Below, in pieces: positions 11,054 through 22,050 of a stretch of DNA of 64,000 bases. The stretch covers positions 54,055,890 through 54,119,889 of the forward strand of contig OX104134.1 in the NCBI GenBank assembly GCA_944470555.2, given 5' to 3'. A program made the position numbers and the translations under genes. Under the pieces are notes generated by a model. The model had not been told where the DNA came from. It saw nothing but the letters and a program-made list of their open reading frames with translations, and ran no database searches. Origin of the DNA: Heterobilharzia americana (Eukaryota; Platyhelminthes; Trematoda; Strigeidida; Schistosomatidae). Within the stretch, counting starts at the first letter, position 1. Each line of letters begins with the position of its first letter.

Positions 11054-11180
11054 TACATCGAAAGCTTCCATAAATCCAATAGATAAGGATCTAAGGTGAT
11101 GACAAAGTTCACTTAAGATATTAACTGGTAAATGGTCAGCAACTTGGATGACAAAAAGCTCAAATAAAAGCCCACAGACT
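11054..11180 (-). other. 5' UTR and splice acceptor of the CEP43-like gene
   Basis: A pyrimidine-rich run ending TTTTCTTGTAG puts an acceptor AG at 11180-11179, so the first visible exon starts at 11178, about 125 nt before the ATG. It could be a cis-spliced 5' UTR intron or a spliced-leader trans-splice acceptor; both are known in schistosomes. The reading frame stays open upstream of the ATG, so an earlier start cannot be excluded, though the family N-terminus fits the chosen ATG. Confidence 0.5.
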
Positions 11181-11219
11181 ACAAGAAAATACAAAGTAAA
11201 CAATAAGTCAAAGTAAAAT

Positions 11220-11985
11220 AGAGAGACCTAGAGACATTCAAACTAAATAAAAAGAGCTGTTTATAACCATGTAGTGACAGCATTATTCTCATTGTAAATT
11301 AAACTAGGGATAATGCGCCTGCGGAATGTCTAACTCCGAAAATTTACAGGATGAAAACATGAACCAGTATGAATTCATAATCCCGAACACCTATGGTAGT
11401 GTGAATCAGGTTGGCATGGTTAGTAAACGTTCATCAGTGTTAAAAAAGTAAACCGAGAAACTTGCACAAATATTTTAAATAGATACATTTCTGAGGCCCC
11501 ACATTCCCTTTGATAGCTTTTCCAGAGAAACTGTTACTACTTATAAGGGGAAGGTTCCTTTCATTCATTATTGTGAAAGATGTCAAAAAATGGCAGCTCA
11601 CAGTTCATCACTAAACTTAACTCGGTCACACCCGTTGAACCTTCTTTGACTGATCAAGCACGAAGAGCCAAGTTGTATGTCTGAGATAGACTGAAAAAAG
11701 ACGGCCGAGGAAAATGTGACAGGCAGTTTTAAAGTAAATTTGTGAGACTACTACTACTGGGAAATCTATTCTACATCTTGATTTTCATCTGCTTGAGGTT
11801 TTGTAGATTTACAGAGTGTAATAGAGAGCGTTTTCCTTAAGACATACGGTGAGGGAAAGCAGGAAAACTAACGAGACTCCTCGATCAGCGACCACACTTA
11901 CGCTAACTGTAATCACAACAGTGTGAGCGATACGGCCTCAAACACCATCTAGCGCGCAAACATCTCTACTTAGTGCACTCAAGGT
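11220..11985. other. no recognisable gene
   Basis: AT-rich DNA between the CEP43-like gene and the CR1 nest. It would hold the gene's promoter or upstream intron on the minus strand. No TATA-like or splice architecture convincing enough to annotate was found. Confidence 0.3.
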
Positions 11986-12272
11986 CATCCAATATCCAAT
12001 ACCTTTAAACGAGCTAGTGTAAACCAATTGATTTCTTCGCGCTCGCTTCTAGGTCTTGAGGAACGGTTCCAGGTCTTTGTTGGACTCCAATGCAGTAGGT
12101 CTACCCACTCGACTGCCGTAGCTCTGGTTAGCCCGATGGGCGGTTAGGGGTTGGTTAGATTTGTAGGGAGTGTTGTTTGTTTGCTTACTTTTTCTTCCGA
12201 CGACTGTGGCGCAGATGGGTTCCTCAAATGTCATGCCAGTAGACAATTGGTCGGGCTGGTTGTAAAAAGGAG
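11986..12272 (-). mobile_element. E2 CR1-clade element, detached 3' end
   Basis: This 287-bp block matches 26677-26950, the 3' end of E3, including CTTCGCGCTCGCTTCTAGG and the terminal repeat (two ATTGGAT-type units, 12001-11986). E3 continues from here into a 3' UTR segment (AAAAATGTGCGGGAAATC) whose match in E2 appears only at about 17351. The block is therefore the true 3' end of E2, cut off by the E1 insertion. Confidence 0.75.
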
Positions 12273-12779
12273 ATCCAATATCCAATATTGATAGTGCGAG
12301 CGTAGTTTTTGATCTCTCGCGTACACTTCTTAGGGCTTGGTTCGAGTTGTTCGGTTCACTCCTGCAGTGAACGAGGAAATCCCCTCTGCCTTCTTGCTTC
12401 TAGCTTCGGTGAGGTGGATGTTTTGTGGGTCGGTAGGTTGTAATTTGTAGAGTGATTGGGAGCTAGGGGTTGCTGGGAAGTTTAGAGAACTGCCGTGACT
12501 CCTATCTGTGTAGGTACCTGAAAGAGAATAGTAAGGTAGTGGTAAAGGAATGAAGAGAGAATAAAAAGAAAAAAGAGAGGAAAAAATAACAATACAGGGA
12601 AGAGAAAAGGGAGGGAGAAGAAAAGGAGGGGTGAAAAGAGAACTAAAGAAAAGTATTTGGGAATCGCGCGAATGGTCGCGTGGGTTTGGTTCCCACAGAA
12701 GAATTAGTAGGTAATGTGGGTGTATTAAGGAGAGAGATAGTGAGTGGTAGTTAGGAGGGAGCTGGGGGTACTGAGGTTG

Positions 12780-15149
12780 GTGACTACCTGAGTACGCCCG
12801 TGGTAGTCCATGCGAGGTGACATAACTGTCTAATCGCCTTTTGAAAGAGTCAACTGAGTGAGCTATAACGATATGTCGCGGTAAGGCATTCCATAAAGCA
12901 CATACTCTTAGGGAGAAAAATTTGGACCTGAGTGTGGTGTTGGCTCTCCGGTGTGCTATCTTAATGGGGTTTGCTCGTGAAGATCGTTGAGTTGCAGGCA
13001 AAATTTGTTTGCATGGTCTGCCTGATGGGCGATCTTGTATGCCATAATGAGGTCACCACTTTCCCTGCGATAACCCGAGGTAAATAGGTTTAGGTGTTTA
13101 AGTCTTTCAGGATACGTCTTTCCCCTTATCCCCACAACGGATTTTGTTGCAGTTCCTTGTATTCTTTCAAGAAGATTAGAGTCTCTTTTGAGTGTTGGAG
13201 GCGCCACCGTACTGAAGACCTCTAGGTGCGGCCGCACGTAGGATTTGAAAATGGCGAGGAAGAGTTCGGAGTGAGGGCGCCAAGCTGTCTACACAGAAAG
13301 TGTAGAATGGCGTTCGTTCTGGTTGTCACACCTAGGTCGATAAATGCAACGTGTACCGGTTTTCTGTTGTCCCAGCTTCGTGTCCAGTCGTCCCAGGTGG
13401 TTAATAAGTTGATAGCACATGAGCGACCACTCCGAAAGCCATGCTGAGCAGTATGCACAGTGTTTTCCCTATTGGGAATTCCCAGATGGTGTCAGCTACC
13501 AGGCTTTCCAACACTTTCGACACAATAGGGAGTAGAGCAATTGGCCTGTAGCTGCCAGGGCTTTTTCTGTCTCCTCCCTTGAAGATGGGTGACAAGATGA
13601 CGCTCTTCCATTCTTTAGGGAGTTTGCACGAGTCTATTGAGTGCTCAAAGAGGTTGCGAAGTGGTTTGGTAAGCACCTCGGCGCAGTTTTTCAGAACCAC
13701 TGGTTTTAGGTTATCGCAGCCAGGGGACTTGCCCGGACGTAGCCTAGATAGCTTCTCGAACACCTTTTTCTCTGTAATAGAGACGTGACAGAGGTATTCG
13801 TTATTTACGACCTGGTCGGTGTCGTAGCGAGTCGGTGTGGATCTTGTGTCAGTGCTGAGTTGGGCTTGGAAGTGTGAGCTCAAAAGCTCGGCAATCTCTA
13901 GACTGCCTATTACACTCCCGTCATGGCCTGTGACAAGATTCACTCCCTTACTGGTCGACTTTCTTCTTGACATGAAGCGGTACAAGTTTTTGGGATTGCT
14001 TTGTAACCTTCCGCCAAGTTTGTTTGGTAGGAAAATCTGTCGTTACGCACTCTAATGTTACAGTGGTTGCGAATCCTTTTGTAGTTCAAGAAGTCAGACT
14101 CCCTGCGTGATGTACGCCACTTGAACCAAGCCTGCTTCTTGCTCCGGATAAGCCTCTCTGTCCCACGCTTTAACCATGAGGTTCTCATTGATTGTCTGTG
14201 TGTTACTTCTGGTACACTGTGACTGATGGCCCCAGTGATTATTTTCTTCACCTCCAACCAGTGTTCATCTATTGTGAGATGAGTCCAGTCCACTGGCCAT
14301 GATGCATTCATGAGGTAGTCCCTCATGGTCTCATAGTTGGCCTTGCTGTAGCAAGGGAAGGTGTTGGGCGTCTCCAGTTGCAGAGCCTCCCTAGTTATCA
14401 TGGAGAAGGTGATTACAGCGTGGTCACTGAGGCCAAGGGGAGGTTGGATGCAAACATCCTCAATGAGAAGTTCATCGTTCGTCAGAACGTAGTCAAGGCG
14501 CGATGCGTTTCCGTTAGGTCCCCAGCGTGTAGCATCACCCACTTTCTCTGAGAGGCCAGCAGTCTTAATTGCATCCTTCAGCTTCTGATTGAAGGATCTG
14601 ATGCGTCTCCCTTCCGTCTCGAAGAGGATGGACGGGGTGTTGAAGTCGCCGGCAATGACTACGGAATCGTAATTTGCAGAGGAAGTCGTTAAGATAGCCT
14701 TGATGATCATTTCCTTATGTGTAGGGGAGCTGGTGGGGGACCGATATATGACTCCGAGCAGGTATTTGGTACTGTGGAGAGTGAAGTAGCACCATAGGAC
14801 TCTGGGAGCTGGGTTAAGGCCGTATCGCTAACCATCCTTGCCTTTAAACGGAGTTTACGTAGATAGCCACTCCCCTCCTGCTCTATGTTCCCTGTCCCTG
14901 CGGAAGAGTTCCATGCCAGTAACATGCATCTCTTCGTCGGAGATGTCTGGAGAGCCAGGATTCGGTGATGAATATGATGTCGGAGTGCTGATGTTCACGC
15001 AGCGTCCTCATTTCTGCTACCTTCCCTCTTAGCCCCCTAACGTTGCTGTACATACATATTAGAGTGTGCCTGGTGAGAGGGGAGGTCTGGTTGTGTATTT
15101 TCGCAGGATGAGCGCTTATGTGGTTGGGTCTACCCTCGCCAGTCCTCAT
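12780..15149 (-). pseudogene. E1 ORF2, endonuclease/reverse transcriptase with deleted RT core
   Basis: Domains in order on the minus strand: endonuclease (15130-14370) with YSNVRGLRG, ITESWLS, GVIYRSP (one frame over), VVIAGDFN, RLDYVLTND and SDHAVITFS; linker (about 14200-13900); RT fingers (13780-13500) with LRPGKSPGCD, WKSVILSPIFKGGD and YRPIALLP; then QHGFRSGRSCA and HVAFIDL. At about 13345 AFIDL joins directly to GVTTRTNAILHFLCRQLG, which belongs after motif C. Some 160-190 residues with the rest of motif A, motif B and YADD are gone. The thumb/C-terminus (RPHLEV, ERIQGTATK, FFSLRVCALWNALP, SFKRRLDSY) continues to about 12780. It cannot encode an active enzyme. Confidence 0.75.
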
Positions 15150-15245
15150 AGGACTGGCATTGTTCCGTTTTTTGTGTTTTGTTCTTAACTTGGGTGGGGG
15201 CTGTGGCAGTGGTGGCTTCTTTACTTGATGTATCTAACTCACTGG

Positions 15246-16596
15246 TCAGCGCCTGTGTGACGACCACTGACTCCAGAGGTCTTGGTGGTTGCCGTCTCTC
15301 CTCTTGCCTTGTGGGTCTAGGCTTACTTTCACATATACGTATTGAGCCACCCATGCGATCTTCGCATTATACCATGCCTGTAGAACGTCTGTGAGGGAGG
15401 CATATGAGTCGAACTGGACGGCGAGTAGTCTGGGATTGGGTATGGTCTTCAGGTGCGCTGGCCTTGGCAGTCTACTGACGCTGTTGGCCGGTATACTGTT
15501 GAGACCAACTTTGGTTGAGAGCCATTGCCATTGTTGGACGTCGTGAAAGTACCGATCTTTGACCGAGCGGTCACTTGGCAATTCTGGAATCCCATGTACA
15601 ACTATAGTGTTGTTTCTGTTGGGATTTCCAACCGCTGACTTTCTCTCCTCCTCTCTTATTGACCATGGCTTGTCAGGCCTGGCCCGAATTTTACAGGCAT
15701 TAACAACGTCCGGTTGTCGCGAGAGGAGTGTGTCTTCAGCCTCTTTGGTAGTATTTAGGGACACACGTAAAGGGGGTGGCTTATCTCGGGGTGCACGGCT
15801 TCCTCGAGAAAGGCGACATAAAGTTGCAGGGAGGGGAGGGAGTCCCAGCATCTGACAGTAGTCGGTCCACATTCGGCTGTCAAACCGTTCCCTCTCGACC
15901 AACAATGAGTCTGTCGATACATCGACGTTGAACAAAATGATCGAGTTGGTCCTCCTGTGACCTGGGTTCGTTGTGGGTGGCACGCCCGACTTCCCAATGG
16001 GTTTGAGTAATTCCACTGGTTGTTTCTCAGTCACGGTGTGTGGGGTGTTTGGAATGGGTTTCGTAGAGGCTTCAGCGGTCGATGTCTTTGGCCATGCGCT
16101 TGACGTCCCCTGGGGCCGGGTAGGAGGTATGGAGACTTGACCTAATATGGTCCCCACGCGAGGTGGCGTGCCACAGCTGGAGCTCTAGGTCTGTTTCCAG
16201 GTCTCTCTGTGTTATCCTTTGGTGTTAACCCTACTTTATTCGAGGATGCTGGTAGCTTTTGCGTGGCGGAGAGCATCTCCTTCAGGCTTTCTGTGCGGAG
16301 TGCGGGCATTTTCCTGCACTCTGGACAGATGTACCAGAACCACTTGCATGGTTGTCTCTTCATCAGCTTATAGTATTGTCGGGGGACTTTGGTGTCGCAG
16401 TGGCAATGCGCCCATCGTTGACATAGGTTGCATGCAAATGCCTCATCGACTACCGAAACAACTTTGGTGCAAACACTGCAGCCATCGGGTGTCGTAATAC
16501 AGCCTTCCTTCCATGAATAAGGTGCTACGGATTGTGGCGAACTGCTTGTGGCTGCCTTGTTCTGAAGCCTTTTACGTCGTCTTCTATTTCAGGCAT
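15246..16596 (-). pseudogene. E1 ORF1, PHD-finger nucleic-acid-binding protein (frameshifted)
   Basis: A C4HC3 PHD-like finger lies at 16480-16316: CSVC, twelve residues, CNLC, four residues, HCHC, then WYICPEC, with the tryptophan two residues before the last pair. A 303-codon frame (16157-15246) follows, with IVVHGIPE and LLAVQFDS blocks that could be RNP2- and RNP1-like motifs of an RRM fold (inference). The E2 ORF1 (VVHGIPELTTG, VRQWQWLSVRM) is clearly homologous. CR1 ORF1 proteins package element RNA. Frameshifts separate an ATG at 16596, the finger and the 303-codon part, so the gene is broken. Confidence 0.65.
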
Positions 16597-17728
16597 GGTA
16601 TGATCCTTGCTCAAGATAGGACTAGTTTGTGACGGGCTAGTGCTACTCTGTGTCACCTGTCTGATGGCTACTGGAATTCTAGAAACATGGGTTGGCCACT
16701 TCTTTAGAAGTTCGGTGTTCTGCCCTACCTCTGTTTGTCTTCTAGTACAGACTAGTGTGTTGTTTCGGGTGTTATGGCCGTTTTGTGCACGACCGCGTTA
16801 TCCGTGTCAAAGCTTCAGACCTAGCGTTTTGGGCAGACATGTCGCTATGATATAAACTTCTTGGGAAAACAAGTAGTTAACAACAATAAGAGGGTTGAAG
16901 ACTGAATGCAGCAAAAGGACAGAATAGAAAAGGGAAGATAATTTATGTTGGCTCACCTTCAGACACTTGTCACTTGATCCTCTGCTCTTGACCAACGAGT
17001 TTAACCGTAAGCTCCAGATGCGTATGTATAACCAGGAAAGATATTTCCTGGGGAATGACCTCCGAGGAGAACCGAGAGCTAAGGCAGTTTGGCAGTTGAA
17101 ACGCCCAAGAACCACTGACAGGAGGTGGACCGGTTGGTTCAAAGGAATAATAATGCCAATTTTCAACTGTTGAGAAGTGAGCTGACGAATACGCAGGGGT
17201 GAGGTGCGTGGACGGACAGAAGTGCTGCAAACGTTCGATCTTTTTAGATTGAGTATTGTAAGTGGGAGTTTTTCAATGTGGAAAAATCCAAAAGCTGAGA
17301 GACGAGCGAAAACACGTCACTATTCAAGGAGCGCGCCGCTTGTTGAGATGAAAAGCATGTGCAGAAAAATCAAGGGAAAGAAAGTGTAGAGAGAGAAAAA
17401 ATAGAAAAGAAAAGGAAAAAAGAAAGAATAATAGTATATAAGAAGATTGAGAAAAAGGAAACGGCGGGGAAGAATAAAACATTGGTAGGTTCATGGGGAA
17501 TAGGTGATAGGCAGAGCTTTTGTTAAGGCTTGAGAGCGTCAAGTCAAAGGGAAGAGTAATAAATAACATGATAGGACGAATGGGAATGTAGTAATTCTTT
17601 TAGTAGGAGACGGTAACTGGAGGGGACGTCTACAGGAAGGTGTAGGGTTGAGCCAGGTTCCCAGTGATAGTGGTTTTACAAAGTGTTCAGTAACGGTTGG
17701 TCGTACCGAGTTAGTAAGTCGTGTTTGC

Positions 17729-20530
17729 TCAGTCCACATCCCAGTTGGATGAGCGCAAACCGTGCGTAGCTGTGCAACTGCCCAACCTCTTCTTGAAGCT
17801 GTCGATAGACGGAGCAGTGGCAATCTCGGCAGACAATGCGTCCCAGTGGCCACAAACCCGCGGAGAGAAGAAGTGTAATCGCACACGGGTTTTCGTCCTT
17901 TGGTGGGCGATTCTCTCTGGGCTACCAAGAGGATCGCCATAGTGGTTGTTCGGTAGGATTCCACTGTTCGGATGACTTAGGTTAGTATTTTGTAAGCCAT
18001 TATCAAGTCACCACGTAATCTACGCTTAGGGAGTAGAGCCCCAGATGTTTTGGCCTGTCCTGATATGGTTTTCACCTCATTCCCAGGACACCTTTTGTAG
18101 CTCGCCTTTGGGCTTTCTCCAGGAGGTTCACGTCTTTTTTCAGATATGGTGGTGCAGTGACGTTGCGTACCTCTAGGTGGGGTCGTATGTATGTCTTATA
18201 TGGCTTCAAAAGTGTTCCGGGGTCAGGGTGCCCAGTTGTCTGCACATGAAGTGCAATACTGCGTAAGCTCTGGATGCATCTCCTGGATAATTGGAGCTAG
18301 TGTCTAGTTTGTCAGTTAGTATTGGTCCTAGGTGTTTCTATGTAGTGGTGTGGGAGAGTTGTGTTTCACAGAGAGAGTAAGGTACCTTCTGAGAGTCTGG
18401 GGTGCGGAGAAACGTGGCTCGGCATTTATCTAGGTTAAATGCAAGTCCGTTAATATCCACCCACTCTGCAAGTAATCTCAGGTCACTTTGCAGTGCACTC
18501 GATTCTGTTTCTGACGTCACAGCTCTCCATAGCTTAACATCATCAGCGTAGAGTAGAACTGGGGAGCTGAGATTCAGTGAGAAGTCGTTCACAAAAAGAA
18601 GGAATAGCGGCGGACCCAGAATTGCCCCTTGTGATACACCAGATGATGATATCCTCCAAGTCGAGCAAACTCTGTTGGCTTTTGTGGAGAATTGTCTACC
18701 GTCTAGATAGTCCTGCAACCATGGCAGCACTTGTTCCTTGATGCCCAACATTTCTATTCTGTGAATAAGAACAGTGTATGGGACTGAGTCGAATATCTTA
18801 GCCAAAGCCAGTAAAATGACATGGACAGGAATTTGGAGGTTCCAGTATGCCATCTACTTACCACCTGCCTCCAGAACGCTTGTGGCACAGGACCTACCTT
18901 TTCTGAAACCATGTTGAGCATCAATTAGTGCTCCCCTCCTTTCTAGGTACTCCCTGACATGGTCGTCTACCAGGCACTCCGTTACTTTTGACACCACTGG
19001 TAGAAGGATTATGGGTCGGTAACATTTTGGGTTCTGCCTGTCTCCACCTCTGAAGACGGGAGACAGAATAGCACTTTTCCACTCTTGTGGAAGCATGTGA
19101 TTGTCTAAGAAGTGTTGAAACAAGTTACTTAGCGGACCGCACAAGGTACCCGTGCATTGTTTCAACACAGCCGGTCGGGTGTCATCACACCCTGGTGATT
19201 TCCCTGGGCGGAGCTTTGACAGTTTTTCGGGGACCATAGCAGGAGTTACCTTTAGTCCAGGTAACTCTGCTGCATTTGGTTGTGCTGAATTTCGGTTGGA
19301 CAGTCGGTAATTTTGGTTCGACAGGGACGTATAGAGCTGCGTACCGAAGGTGGCGCCAAAAGCTTCGGTAATCTCTAGTCTGGAGAGGTTCTCTCCCTCT
19401 AGGCCTTTCAGGAAGCAAGCCCCTTGGCTGGTGGATTTTCTTCTTGCCGTAAGCCGATATAGGTTTTCAGAGTTTGCCTCGAGCTTTTGGGCAAGGTCCG
19501 TCTGGAATGACCTCCTGTCTCCCCTCACTCTGATGTTACACCGATTTCTTAGGGCATTATACACCGTGTGGCCAGACTCTTTTCTGAAGGCCCTCCACTT
19601 GTACCATGCTTTCCTCTTGGTTTTCGAAAGGCGTTCAGTGCCACGCTTCAGCCATGGGGTTCACTTCCGCGGTATTGCTTTGATTACTGGGGCGTTTTCA
19701 GGGACAGCCCTCTTGATGATATATCTGACTAGTTCCCAATGTTGGTCAATCAACAGGTTGCTCCACTCCCGAGGCCACGGTGCTGTCTACAGATATTGGT
19801 TCATCTCCACGTAGTTCGCTTTGTTGTAGCAAAGACAGGGGCGAGATCCCTCCCATGACGGTTGTTCGTTGAGTACAAGATGGAACACTACCACGCCGTG
19901 ATCGCCACTGCCGAGGGGGGTTTGAGCCTGCATATTTTCTACCAGCAGTGGGTCACTGGTAAAAAGGTAGTCCAGTCTGGACGGCTTTCCACCCGACCCC
20001 CAGCGAGTGCCATCACCAATATTCTCGTGCAGCCCAGCCTTTTTGACAGTGTTGAGTAGGTTTTGGTCGAACCTTCGGCTTGAGGTTCCCTTGTTCTGCC
20101 CAAGATTGAGAGTTGGAGCAGTAAAGTCACCGGCTATAATGACCTGGTCATATCCGATGGACGTCGCTCGGGACATTACTTGCAGCAGTTGCCGGTTATC
20201 TTCCGCGCTGCTAGTAGGTGTTCCGTAGACGCCTCCCACTGAGTACTTGGTGTTGAGTCTTGAATTGACACCAGATGGAGTCTGGGAGCCCTGAAAGTAG
20301 AGTTTCAGTTGCTCGTTCACTTTTAAGGTTTTCACTTATAAGCATCACCACTCCGCCTCCTTCCTTAAACTCCCTGCCTCTCCTGAACAGGCGTATACCA
20401 TATATACTAATGTCCGGTGATGGCTAAGTTTCCGTCAGCATTATGATAGTTGGAGCAAGGTAGGAACAGAGAAATTGTAATTCCCCCATCTCACTTCTAG
20501 GTCCCCTCACATTATTGTAAAGACACTTGG
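17729..20530 (-). pseudogene. E2 ORF2, CR1 endonuclease/reverse transcriptase, frameshifted
   Basis: The endonuclease spans 20530-19800: PTIIMLTET, RRGREFKEGGG, VIIAGDFTAP (Asn of the usual GDFN replaced by Thr), SRLDYLFTSD and GSGDHGVVVFH. The RT spans about 19300-18420: KLRPGKSPGCDD, WKSAILSPVFRGGDRQ, YRPIILLPVVSK, QHGFRKGRSCA, then after a frameshift near 18854 KIFDSVPYTV, GVSQGAILGPPLFLLFVNDF and the catalytic LLYADDVKLW (about 18550). The C-terminus (IRPHLEV, LEKAQRRATKGVLG, FFSPRVCGHWDALS, SFKKRLG) ends at a TGA at 17731-17729. Frameshifts near 18854 and below 18340, and an in-frame stop near 18070, make it non-functional as it stands. Confidence 0.75.
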
Positions 20531-20579
20531 CTATGTTTCTAACGGCATGGGGTATCTTGGTGCTGGCATACTGGAGGGA

Positions 20580-21423
20580 GTCGTGCGTAGTGGTGAAACT
20601 TGCTATAGGAAGGCCAGCTCCAGCGAGACCGGCGCAATCATATTTTTTCCCACAACGGTTTCTGGGGGTTTCATGGAGTCTAGGCTTGATTGTGCATCTT
20701 GTCTGTTGACAGTGATGGTGACTTCGGTGGTGGGTGGTGCTACCATTTGCTGTTGTCGCAGCGTCCTGGGCCAGCTTTCACAGCGGCGAACATTCCCACT
20801 GATATTATCTTTTACTGTGTACCAAGTTTGCAATACACTGGTTAAAAGTTCTTGACAGCCGAAGTTAACAGCCACCAACCGGGGTGTTGTTATTGTCATC
20901 AGATGTGTGAGACGTGGCAGTCTGTGACCGCCACCGCTGCTATCCCATTCAACCTCATCCTCACCGACAACCACTGCCATTGCCGGACGTCGTGAGCATG
21001 CTTTTCTACGACTGTGCCGGTTGTCAGTTCTGGTATGCCGTGGACAACCATAGTTGTTGATTTCAGCGTTTGGGGCGCCTCGCGAGATACTTTTCTTGCT
21101 GACCAAAGGCGGTCTGGTCCGGCTCTAATGCTGGATAACCTGTTGATAACTAGTGTGTGTGACATTAGCAGGAATCCTTCCGCCTCTTTAGCCGAGCTTA
21201 TGGCCTCCGCCGAGCCTCATCGGCGGAGGTTATCCCTGAGTTGCGTAGTTGCCTTTGTAGAGCCTGCACAGTTTTGCTTCTGGGCTACCCAGTCCTTGTG
21301 TGATGCATACTTTCTTTTCCTTCTCTTCCTTCTCTCAGTGGTAGCCTTCACAGGCAGACTAGGGTTTGGGCTGGTGGTACCAGAAAGACATGCTCGTTGA
21401 TGGACCACAGTACAAGGGTCCAC
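20580..21423 (-). pseudogene. E2 ORF1 (CR1 nucleic-acid-binding protein), frameshifted
   Basis: Overlapping minus-strand frames (21423-21217, 21165-20899, 21106-20603) together match the E1 ORF1. A basic N-terminal stretch (RRKRRKRK) is followed by RAGPDRLWSARK, MVVHGIPELTTG and RQWQWLSVRM, then in another frame RLPRLTHLMTI and RLVAVNFG. A PHD finger corresponding to that of E1 was not found upstream and may be lost or too decayed. A perfect 10-bp hairpin lies within it at 21204-21229. It is broken by at least two frameshifts. Confidence 0.55.
21204..21229. repeat. perfect GC-rich hairpin
   Basis: CCTCCGCCGA (21204-21213) and TCGGCGGAGG (21220-21229) are perfect inverted repeats separated by six bases. 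The stem is almost pure G/C in otherwise moderate-GC DNA and lies inside the E2 ORF1 region. No T-run follows, so it does not look like a terminator. Confidence 0.6.
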
Positions 21424-22050
21424 AGGGACAGGAATTCGACTTTTCCCAGGAAGTGGTTGTTGCGACTGTCCTCCTAAGGTTGACCCGCGATCCTTTACGG
21501 TGCCACTAAGCTTTTAGCCTGCAGCCCTAGTTACTACCACTGATGGGCAGGTTTGTAGCTGGGGTGAGGCTTTTCCTGAGATGTTCCTGATACCAGATTT
21601 GGTTAGAACTCGATTATTACTCATTTCTACTGGTGATTAGGGAGGATATATATGAGACAGATGGATGATTGTATAGAGCGAAACGTAGAGAGGGAATGAT
21701 AGATAAAGTAAGTTTTCAACCCTACCTAGGATCGCCCAGTTGTACGAAACGGAAGAATGCCCAAAGCCCTCCACAGGTCCGAAATATATGATCGGATGAG
21801 ATAAGTAGCGCTGCAGTTGCAGCAACCTGAGCTATAGCAGCTGATCGAGGCAGTTAGACCTACCACACAGTTGTCCGTTTGGAGAGCGACAGTACTGACC
21901 AACTGCGAGCTGTACGTTCTGTAGCAAAACGTTTTTCCAGTGAAACTGTAACTTTCGTGGAGGAAATATCCAATTGGGAAGGCTTATGCATAGTTATTTC
22001 CGAGTAGAATATAAACGAGACAAAATACGTCAGTATTCAAAGAGCGCGCG

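Larger units (their letters stand above)
12273..17346 (-). mobile_element. E1: CR1-clade retrotransposon inserted into E2
   Basis: About 5.07 kb on the minus strand. The 5' end lies near 17337-17346, marked by a 37-bp box (17337-17301) shared with the 5' end of E2. ORF1 (about 16596-15246) has a PHD-type zinc finger; ORF2 (about 15149-12780) has endonuclease and reverse transcriptase domains. A pyrimidine-rich 3' UTR (purine-rich on plus, 12541-12650) follows, then a terminal repeat of two ATTGGAT-type units (12290-12273). CR1-clade elements end in short repeats instead of poly(A), and PHD-bearing ORF1 proteins are established for CR1-like elements. The RT core is deleted and several frameshifts are present. 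Confidence 0.8.
17347..22050 (-). mobile_element. E2: CR1-clade retrotransposon, main body
   Basis: About 4.7 kb on the minus strand; with its detached 3' end at 11986-12272 the element is about 5.0 kb. The 5' box at 22050-22014 matches 17337-17301 of E1 (CGTCAGTATTCAAAGAGCGC against CGTCACTATTCAAGGAGCGC). ORF1 occupies about 21560-20580 and ORF2 about 20530-17729. A purine-rich (plus strand) 3' UTR at 17380-17450 precedes the E1 insertion point. This is the only CR1 copy in the window that keeps the complete RT core, although ORF2 carries frameshifts and stops. Confidence 0.8.

Noticed and set aside
13226..14055. Plus-strand frames of 69-73 codons over the E1 ORF2
   Set aside because: Antisense shadows of the minus-strand endonuclease/RT; no domain of their own.
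17170..17200. CTGACGA on the plus strand as another hammerhead core
   Set aside because: No GAAA at the required distance and no pairing segment after the core.
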